Program-made: the position numbers and the translations under genes
The notes under the pieces: model-generated
What the model was told of the DNA's origin: nothing
Database searches by the model: none
What the model saw: the letters and a program-made list of their open reading frames with translations, nothing else
From: Lachnospiraceae bacterium
GTDB taxonomy: Bacteria > Bacillota > Clostridia > Lachnospirales > Lachnospiraceae
Length of the DNA stretch: 7,462 nucleotides
Direction of reading: 5' to 3'
Assembly: GCA_003535955.1 (NCBI GenBank)
Contig: DPZM01000250.1
Location: 1-7,462 of the forward strand
Part shown: in pieces, positions 1 through 4,222 of the stretch
Position numbering within the stretch: position 1 is the first letter of the stretch
Layout: each line of letters starts with the position of its first letter

Positions 1-363
1 ACAGATAAGGAAGACAGGGGATGCGTGGTCGCGGAATCATCCGGTAATCCTGCCGGTGAAGCAGGCGGGGAGTTGCGCGGAAGGATCATCGGCTGCGTGG
101 TGTACCGCAACATTGTCGGGGATGTGGATATAACAAACGTCCAGGTTGATACAGCCTTCAGGCGACAGGGCATCGCAAGGGGACTTATGATGAAGGCCAT
201 GGAATACGCCCGTGAAGCAGGAGGTGAGCGGTTCACCCTTGAGGTACGAGCCTCAAACACCCCGGCGATCACGCTGTATGAATCCCTGGGGTTTGTGTCT
301 GCGGGAATACGTCCCGGGTTTTATGAGAATCCGCGGGAGGATGCGGTGATCATGTGGAAGTGA
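1..363 (+). CDS. rimI: Ribosomal protein alanine N-acetyltransferase RimI-like, 5' end cut by window
   Basis: GNAT-fold acetyltransferase; RimI acetylates the N-terminal alanine of ribosomal protein S18 in the cytoplasm using acetyl-CoA. The frame is open from base 1, so the gene is truncated at its 5' side; 120 residues are visible against about 145-150 in the family. A GTG at 25 could start a shorter ORF but would remove part of the GNAT core, so I treat the frame as partial. Visible hallmarks are the strand before the cofactor loop (ITNVQVD), the acetyl-CoA loop RRQGIA (160-177), and the RimI-type tail with LEVRASNTPAITLYESLGF from 238, then a Y-x-N-P-x-E-D-A-x-I-M pattern. A Gly/Glu/Ala-rich stretch (SSGNPAGEAGGELRG, about 34-78) interrupts a strand-turn that is usually short. 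RimI genes often sit beside tsaB/tsaE in Firmicutes, fitting tsaD downstream. Family assignment is firm; the exact substrate is inferred. Confidence 0.88.
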   Translation, partial: TDKEDRGCVVAESSGNPAGEAGGELRGRIIGCVVYRNIVGDVDITNVQVDTAFRRQGIARGLMMKAMEYAREAGGERFTLEVRASNTPAITLYESLGFVSAGIRPGFYENPREDAVIMWK

Positions 364-470
364 CAGGATTGAAATTAATTATACTTCGGTTTGAGATGAG
401 CTGAGCGGAATATATTTTTGCATTTCGGACAAAATCGTATGACGCGAAGCGTATATATAAAGGATAAGTT
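364..470. other. Intergenic region between rimI and the RNase Z gene
   Basis: This is an AT-rich 107-base gap. I see no promoter with acceptable spacing: TTGAGA at 391 and TATATT at 411 are only 14 bases apart, and the TATATA at 452 has no good -35. A tiny hairpin, ACGC-GAA-GCGT (442-452), lies just before the ribosome site AGGA (461-464), which is six bases from the ATG at 471. Read-through from rimI is possible but not shown. Confidence 0.4.
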
Positions 471-1382
471 ATGCTCGATGTATGTTTACTTGGCACGGGA
501 GGCATGATGCCCCTGCCATATCGTTGGCTGACCGCGCTCATGATGCGGTACAACGGCAGTTCAATATTGATAGATTGCGGTGAGGGAACCCAGATAGCCA
601 TGAAGGAAGCCGGATTCTCCCCCAACCCGATCGATGTGATGTGCTTCACCCATTATCATGCCGATCATATAAGCGGTCTTCCGGGAATGCTCCTGTCCAT
701 GGGCAATTCCGACAGGACGGACCCCCTGTTAATGATAGGGCCGAAGGGCTTGACCAGGGTGGTCAACTCCCTCAGGGTGATAGCACCGGAGCTTCCCTTT
801 GAGATAAACTTCAGGGAACTGTCGGAACAGGAAGAAGAGATACAGATGGAGGGCTACAGGCTTAAGGCCTTCCGCGCCAACCATAATGTGACCTGCTACG
901 GCTACAGTATTTACATAGACCGGGTTGGTAAATTCTCGGTAGATGCAGCCAGGGCGGCCGACATACCCCTTAAGTTCTGGAATCCCCTCCAGAAGGGCGA
1001 GACCATTAAGTACGAGGACAGGACCTTCACACCGGATATGGTGCTCGGGCCCGACAGGAAGGGCATTAAGCTTACCTACTGCACGGACTCAAGGCCCACA
1101 GACCTTATAGTTTCGAATGCGAAGGACTCGGATCTCTTCATATGCGAAGGGATGTACGGGGAGCCGGATATGGACGATAAGGCCAGGGATCATAAGCACA
1201 TGACTTTTTATGAGGCCGCGAGGATGGCCAGGCAGGCGGAGGTTAAGGAGCTGTGGCTCACACATTACAGTCCGTCACTGTCATACCCGAAGAACTACGA
1301 GGGAACTGTAAGGAAGATATTTGAGAACACGCATGTGGCCAAGGATGGGAGAAGCGTGACTTTGAAGTTTACGGAAGAGTAA
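471..1382 (+). CDS. rnz: Ribonuclease Z-like metallo-beta-lactamase-fold hydrolase
   Basis: 303 residues, the usual length for a short-form tRNase Z, the zinc endonuclease that trims tRNA precursor 3' ends in the cytoplasm. Metal ligands are visible in family order: H61, H63, D65 and H66 in THYHADHISGLPG, then H138, D206 (CTDSRP), H243 in HKHMT and H265 in LWLTHYS. Residues about 164-200 (PLQKGETI, then LGPDRKGIKL) match the segment between the RNase Z substrate arm and the D206 strand. The family's N-terminal PxKxRN-like loop is not present; here it reads MMPLPYRWLTA (12-22), a form I recall as common in Lachnospiraceae proteins annotated as ribonuclease Z. AGGA at 461-464 supports the ATG at 471. 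Neighbours rimI and tsaD fit a tRNA-related cluster. Because the loop differs, a related phosphodiesterase activity cannot be excluded from sequence alone. Confidence 0.88.
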   Translation: MLDVCLLGTGGMMPLPYRWLTALMMRYNGSSILIDCGEGTQIAMKEAGFSPNPIDVMCFTHYHADHISGLPGMLLSMGNSDRTDPLLMIGPKGLTRVVNSLRVIAPELPFEINFRELSEQEEEIQMEGYRLKAFRANHNVTCYGYSIYIDRVGKFSVDAARAADIPLKFWNPLQKGETIKYEDRTFTPDMVLGPDRKGIKLTYCTDSRPTDLIVSNAKDSDLFICEGMYGEPDMDDKARDHKHMTFYEAARMARQAEVKELWLTHYSPSLSYPKNYEGTVRKIFENTHVAKDGRSVTLKFTEE

Positions 1383-1456
1383 AATAACAGATAAGGGGTC
1401 CCGGGAACGAGGAAGCCGGGGCAATAAACTCAGGGATGAGGAGATCAGGGAAGAGA

Positions 1457-2050
1457 ATGGCGAGAAGAAGAAATGACTCGGCCAAAAGAATAGTGATCAT
1501 GTTTATTCTGGCAGCGATAGTTGTCGGAGGCTTTGCAATGATCGCGTTGCGCAACAAGCCCAGCGAAGCCACGCCCGAGATGCTGAACGCAGTGGAGGAA
1601 GTCCTGGCGAGGAACCTGGATGACAACTACCCGGGAACGCCCAAGGAGGTTCTTAAGTACTACAGTGAGATCACCCGCTGTTTCTACTCGGAGCCTTATA
1701 CTCCCGAGCAGCTCGATCAGATGGCGGCAAAATCACGCGATCTCCTGGATGATGAACTCAGGGCTCAGCAGGATGATGAGCGGTATCTTAACGACCTTAA
1801 GACCTCTATAGATATCTTCAAGAGCAATGACAGGAACATTTCCAGCTACTCGGTTTCATCCGCTGCCGATATTGACTACTACAGGTATGAGAACGCCGAT
1901 TGGGCCAAGGCCATGTGCGTATTTACGATAAGGGAAGGGACCAGGATGGTCGCAACCCAGGAGGAATTCCTTCTTCGCAAGGATCCGCAGGGCCACTGGA
2001 AGATATTCGGCTGGCGGATATATGACAAGGACAGGGATAAAGAAGAATAA
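1457..2050 (+). CDS. Small membrane-anchored protein of unknown function (possibly DUF6715-like)
   Basis: 197 residues from the ATG at 1457. An in-frame ATG at 1436 would add seven residues, but it has GGG directly abutting it and no properly spaced ribosome site, whereas 1457 has AGGG at 1447-1450 with a six-base spacer. A basic N-terminus (MARRRNDSAKR) precedes one hydrophobic helix at about residues 12-31. By the positive-inside rule the remaining acidic, Asp/Glu/Tyr-rich region lies outside the membrane. No lipobox or clear cleavage site follows the helix. Recognisable conserved-looking stretches are NYPGTPKEVLKYYSEITRCFYSE and, near the C-terminus, EEFLLRKDPQGHWKIFGWRIY, reminiscent of NTF2/SnoaL-like tails. 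I recall this type from Lachnospiraceae as a DUF6715-like protein, but this is memory, not a search. Function unknown; its place between RNase Z and TsaD is its only contextual clue. Confidence 0.85.
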   Translation: MARRRNDSAKRIVIMFILAAIVVGGFAMIALRNKPSEATPEMLNAVEEVLARNLDDNYPGTPKEVLKYYSEITRCFYSEPYTPEQLDQMAAKSRDLLDDELRAQQDDERYLNDLKTSIDIFKSNDRNISSYSVSSAADIDYYRYENADWAKAMCVFTIREGTRMVATQEEFLLRKDPQGHWKIFGWRIYDKDRDKEE

Positions 2051-2052
2051 AA

Positions 2053-2068
2053 CAGTAAATCAGTAAAT
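2053..2068 (+). repeat. 8-bp tandem direct repeat CAGTAAAT x2
   Basis: Two exact copies of CAGTAAAT sit just after the stop at 2050 and before the weak tsaD ribosome site (GAGAG at 2071-2075, 11 bases from the ATG). This is probably slippage-generated; no function is apparent. Confidence 0.6.
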
Positions 2069-2086
2069 CAGAGAGCATAGCATTTT

Positions 2087-3109
2087 ATGAATAAGGATAT
2101 ACACATACTGGCAATAGAGAGCTCCTGCGATGAGACGGCCGCATCGGTCGTACGTAACGGGCGGGAGGTTTTATCAAATATCATATCATCACAGATAGAC
2201 ATACATACCCTTTATGGGGGAGTGGTTCCCGAGATAGCATCCAGAAAACACACCGAGAGGATAAATCAGGTAATATCGCAGGCGCTGACGGAAGCGGATA
2301 TGAAGCTTACCGATATGGATGCCATTGCGGTGACCTACGGGCCGGGCCTTGTGGGTGCCCTTCTGGTGGGAGTGGCCGAGGCCAAGGCGATCAGCTTCGC
2401 AACAGGTATTCCCCTTATAGGTGTCCACCATATCGAGGGCCATATATGTGCAAATTATATAGAAAATAAGAGCTTAGAGCCCCCCTTCATCTCCCTGGTC
2501 GTATCAGGCGGACATACCCATCTTGTCAGGGTGGCTGATTACGGGGTTTATAAGATACTGGGCCGTACCAGGGATGATGCCGCAGGCGAGGCATTTGACA
2601 AGGTGGCAAGGGCGATAGGACTTGGTTACCCGGGCGGGCCCAAGATAGATAAGGTGGCAAAGGATGGGAATCCCGAGGCGATTGATTTTCCAAGGGCTAA
2701 AGTAAGAGACGGTGAGTACGACTTTTCCTTCAGCGGGCTTAAGTCAGCAGTCCTCAATTACCTTAATTCCGAGAAGATGGCCGGGCGCAATATAAGCGTT
2801 CCGGATGTTGCGGCATCCTTCCAGAAGGCCGTGACCGACGTGCTGACGGAGCATTCGATAAATGCCCTTAAGGCGGGCGGCTATAAGAAGTTCGCCCTTG
2901 CGGGAGGGGTTGCGTCCAATTCGGCCCTCAGGGCATCGATGAAGGAAGCCTGCGAGCGGGAAGGGATTGAGCTTTACTGCCCTTCACCCATTTTCTGCAC
3001 GGACAATGCGGCAATGATCGGGGTTGCCGGGTATTACGAGTATATTAAGGGTAACTTCGCTGATTTAAGCCTGAATGCGATTCCGAATCTTAAGCTGGGT
3101 CAGAGATAA
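2087..3109 (+). CDS. tsaD: tRNA N6-adenosine threonylcarbamoyltransferase TsaD
   Basis: 340 residues, full family length. TsaD transfers the threonylcarbamoyl group from threonylcarbamoyl-AMP to A37 of ANN-decoding tRNAs, working with TsaB and TsaE in bacteria; it is essential in most. Visible marks of the ASKHA/Kae1 fold are the N-terminal AIESSCDETAASVV (9-22), GGVVPEIASRKH (44-55), TYGPGLVGALLVG (83-95), the metal-binding HxxxH in HHIEGH (H115, H119), SGGHTHLV (140-147), DDAAGEAFDKVARAIGLGYPGGP, FSFSGLKSA, the nucleotide-site AGGVASN (272-278) and the C-terminal metal ligand D306 in CTDNAAMIG. No key residue is missing. Its start has only a weak ribosome site, GAGAG at 2071-2075, 36 bases after the preceding stop, suggesting co-transcription with the gene before it. 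The stop is followed within five bases by a repeat array. Confidence 0.97.
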   Translation: MNKDIHILAIESSCDETAASVVRNGREVLSNIISSQIDIHTLYGGVVPEIASRKHTERINQVISQALTEADMKLTDMDAIAVTYGPGLVGALLVGVAEAKAISFATGIPLIGVHHIEGHICANYIENKSLEPPFISLVVSGGHTHLVRVADYGVYKILGRTRDDAAGEAFDKVARAIGLGYPGGPKIDKVAKDGNPEAIDFPRAKVRDGEYDFSFSGLKSAVLNYLNSEKMAGRNISVPDVAASFQKAVTDVLTEHSINALKAGGYKKFALAGGVASNSALRASMKEACEREGIELYCPSPIFCTDNAAMIGVAGYYEYIKGNFADLSLNAIPNLKLGQR

Positions 3110-3113
3110 CACG

Positions 3114-3151
3114 GGTGCCAAGGGGACGGTTCTTTTTGGCAAGTTTTTTAC
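3114..3151 (+). repeat. REP-like palindrome, copy 1 (first unit of a tandem pair)
   Basis: Arms TGCCAA (3116-3121) and TTGGCA (3136-3141) enclose the core GGGGACGGTTCTTT. A run of six T (3144-3149) follows, so the transcript could form a weak hairpin resembling a terminator after tsaD. The unit GGT-arm-core-arm-GTTTTTTAC recurs 42 bases later as copy 2. Read as protein it gives RGRFFLA, the start of a false upstream extension of ispD. Confidence 0.85.
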
Positions 3152-3155
3152 CACA

Positions 3156-3192
3156 GGTACCACAGGGACGGTTCTTTTGGCACGTTTTTTAC
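3156..3192 (+). repeat. REP-like palindrome, copy 2 (second unit of the tandem pair)
   Basis: Arms GTACCA (3157-3162) and TGGCAC (3178-3183), with one A/C mismatch, enclose CAGGGACGGTTCTTT. GTTTTTTAC (3184-3192) follows exactly as in copy 1. Aligned over the full unit, copies 1 and 2 differ at four substituted positions plus one T in a T-run, so they look like a tandem duplication. The ispD ribosome site begins four bases after this unit. Confidence 0.85.
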
Positions 3193-3195
3193 ATC

Positions 3196-3202
3196 CGGAG
3201 GA
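3196..3202 (+). promoter_or_regulatory. Strong ribosome binding site deciding the ispD start
   Basis: CGGAGGA, nearly complementary to the 16S 3' end, lies eight bases upstream of ATG 3211. The alternative GTG at 3115 has no ribosome site and would translate the repeats, so 3211 is taken as the ispD start. Confidence 0.88.
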
Positions 3203-3210
3203 ATACAAAT

Positions 3211-4020
3211 ATGAAATGTACAGCTATAGTGTTGTCGGCCGGGAAGGGTAAGAGAATGGGTACGGACAGGGCCAAGCAGTATCTTGATCTGCATGGCAGG
3301 CCTGTCCTTTATTATTGCCTGAAGGCCTTCCAGGACTCGTTTATTGATGAGATCATAATCGTGGCTTCCGGGGAAGACCATGACTATATAAGAGAAGAGA
3401 TAGTGGAAAAGTACGGCCTGACCAAGGTTGTGGGGATCGTTGAAGGCGGGGCCGAGAGGTATGATTCTGTATTATGCGGCCTTAGGGCAGCGGGCGGTGA
3501 CGGACTGTGCCACGGGGACGGTTCTTATGGCACATATGAAGATATCCTGACGGATTTCTCTGATGCCGCAATACCCGCAGGGATAAGCGGCTATGTCTTC
3601 ATCCATGACGGAGCCAGGCCCTTTATAGACAATGAGATACTTAACAGGGCTTATGAGACGGTTAAGAAATACGGAACTGCGATCGTGGCCGTACCATCCA
3701 AGGATACGGTGAAGATCGTAGACAGTGAAGGTATCACAGTGGATACACCGGACAGAAGGGCCGTGTGGCTCATGCAGACCCCGCAGGTGTTTGCATATGA
3801 GCCGATTCTTGAAGCCTATGAGAAGATGGACGAGTATAAAAAATCAGAGTCAGCAGGGCCTCATGATAAAGATAAGTCAGGCGTCATGATAACAGACGAT
3901 GCCATGGTCATGGAGCATTTCGGCAGCCTGCCGGTGCATGTATCCGAAGGCTCGTATCGCAATATAAAGATCACAACCCCCGAGGATATGCTCATAGCAG
4001 AAGCATTTGTTTCGAAGTAG
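3211..4020 (+). CDS. ispD: 2-C-methyl-D-erythritol 4-phosphate cytidylyltransferase IspD with two loop expansions
   Basis: 269 residues; the family is usually about 225-240. IspD joins CTP and MEP to make CDP-ME in the MEP isoprenoid pathway, in the cytoplasm. Visible motifs: the CTP-binding N-terminus AIVLSAGKGKRMG (5-17) with R15 and K22 (AKQYL), GGAERYDSV (79-87), IHDGARPF (131-138), PSKDTVK (162-168), LMQTPQVF (187-194), TDDAMV (228-233) and the C-terminal NIKITTPEDMLIAE. All expected catalytic positions seem present. Between GLRA (90-93) and FIHDGARP lie some 36 residues where relatives have far fewer, and this stretch contains a repeat copy read in frame as LCHGDGSYGT (99-108). A second hydrophilic expansion, about residues 209-226 (YKKSESAGPHDKDKSGVM), precedes TDDAMV. 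The start at 3211 is set by the strong ribosome site; the frame stays open back to 3115 only because it passes through the repeats. Both expansions probably sit in surface loops, so activity is likely retained. Confidence 0.95.
   Translation: MKCTAIVLSAGKGKRMGTDRAKQYLDLHGRPVLYYCLKAFQDSFIDEIIIVASGEDHDYIREEIVEKYGLTKVVGIVEGGAERYDSVLCGLRAAGGDGLCHGDGSYGTYEDILTDFSDAAIPAGISGYVFIHDGARPFIDNEILNRAYETVKKYGTAIVAVPSKDTVKIVDSEGITVDTPDRRAVWLMQTPQVFAYEPILEAYEKMDEYKKSESAGPHDKDKSGVMITDDAMVMEHFGSLPVHVSEGSYRNIKITTPEDMLIAEAFVSK
3506..3534 (+). repeat. REP-like palindrome, copy 3, inside the ispD coding region
   Basis: This copy has the best arms: TGTGCCA (3506-3512) and TGGCACA (3528-3534), a perfect 7-bp inverted repeat around CGGGGACGGTTCTTA. 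It lies in frame in ispD and encodes LCHGDGSYGT, with no stop. The reading phase of the core differs from that in the spurious upstream ORF (RGRFF there, GDGSYG here). One core base differs from copies 1 and 4 (CTTAT for CTTTT). Confidence 0.88.
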
Positions 4021-4044
4021 AAGCTGAAGGAGTGTTCCGATCCT

Positions 4045-4063
4045 AAAAGACCGGGGGACTTTT
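4045..4063 (+). terminator. Possible hairpin terminator after ispD
   Basis: AAAAG-A-CC and GG-A-CTTTT form an 8-position stem with one A/A mismatch and a GGG loop, 25 bases past the ispD stop. The T-run is part of the stem rather than following it, so the case for an intrinsic terminator is modest. A promoter for the next gene follows, which fits an operon end here. Confidence 0.4.
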
Positions 4064-4100
4064 GCACAGTACGGATTAAAGTGCAGACAGCTGTTACTGT
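4063..4100. other. Short overlapping inverted repeats of unknown role
   Basis: TGCAC (4063-4067) pairs with GTGCA (4081-4085), and ACAGTA (4066-4071) pairs with TACTGT (4095-4100); these would be mutually exclusive. ACAGCTGT (4087-4094) is a perfect 8-bp palindrome. All lie upstream of the promoter at 4150, so they could at most be operator-like. Chance is quite possible at these lengths. Confidence 0.25.
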
Positions 4101-4112
4101 AAGGTGACTGAT

Positions 4113-4146
4113 GAAGACAAAAGAACCGTCCCCGTGTCCCCTTGGC
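4113..4146 (-). repeat. REP-like palindrome, copy 4, inverted, with a partial second unit
   Basis: On the minus strand this reads GACAC, then GGGGACGGTTCTTTT, then GTC, with arms GACA/TGTC (4135-4138 and 4116-4119 on the + strand). Relative to copy 3 the arms GCCA/TGGC have become GACA/TGTC, a paired change that keeps complementarity. The adjacent minus-strand GCCAAGGGGAC (4136-4146) repeats the left end of copy 1, so this copy looks composite. It ends just before the -35 box of the surface-protein gene. Confidence 0.85.
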
Positions 4147-4149
4147 TTA

Positions 4150-4178
4150 TTGAAAACAATATAGGATTGTCATATAAT
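4150..4178 (+). promoter_or_regulatory. Sigma-A-type promoter for the surface-protein gene
   Basis: TTGAAA (4150-4155) and a perfect TATAAT (4173-4178) are separated by exactly 17 bases in an AT-rich stretch. The expected transcript start, about 4185, leaves a leader of some 38 bases before the ATG at 4223. Best promoter in the window. Confidence 0.8.
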
Positions 4179-4204
4179 ATGTGAATATTATTTTATAAAA
4201 TCAG

Positions 4205-4221
4205 AAAGAGAGGTTATGTAG
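4205..4221 (+). promoter_or_regulatory. Ribosome site with an adjacent ATG-TAG minimal ORF
   Basis: AAGAGAGG (4206-4213) lies nine bases before the ATG at 4223. Between them sits ATG-TAG (4216-4221), a start codon followed at once by a stop, only two bases from the ribosome site. It is probably too close to be used, but it is a possible start-stop element. Confidence 0.55.
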
Positions 4222-4222
4222 C

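Noticed and set aside
364..470. Promoter upstream of the RNase Z gene (TATATATAAA at 452-461)
   Set aside because: The AT-rich stretch runs into the ribosome site, so transcription would start at or past the ATG, and no -35 box lies at a suitable distance.
1395..1422. Terminator or regulatory hairpin in the GC-rich gap after the RNase Z gene
   Set aside because: TCCCGGGA is a short palindrome (1399-1406), but no extended stem with a following T-run could be drawn.
3114..3192. CRISPR-like array from the repeated GGGACGGTTCTT units
   Set aside because: Only two tandem units, the spacing differs from repeat-spacer architecture, the units are near-identical over their whole length, and the other copies are dispersed, one of them inverted.
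4021..4222. Riboswitch or T-box leader before the surface-protein gene
   Set aside because: The promoter at 4150 leaves a leader of only about 38 bases, too short for such elements; the inverted repeats seen lie upstream of the promoter.
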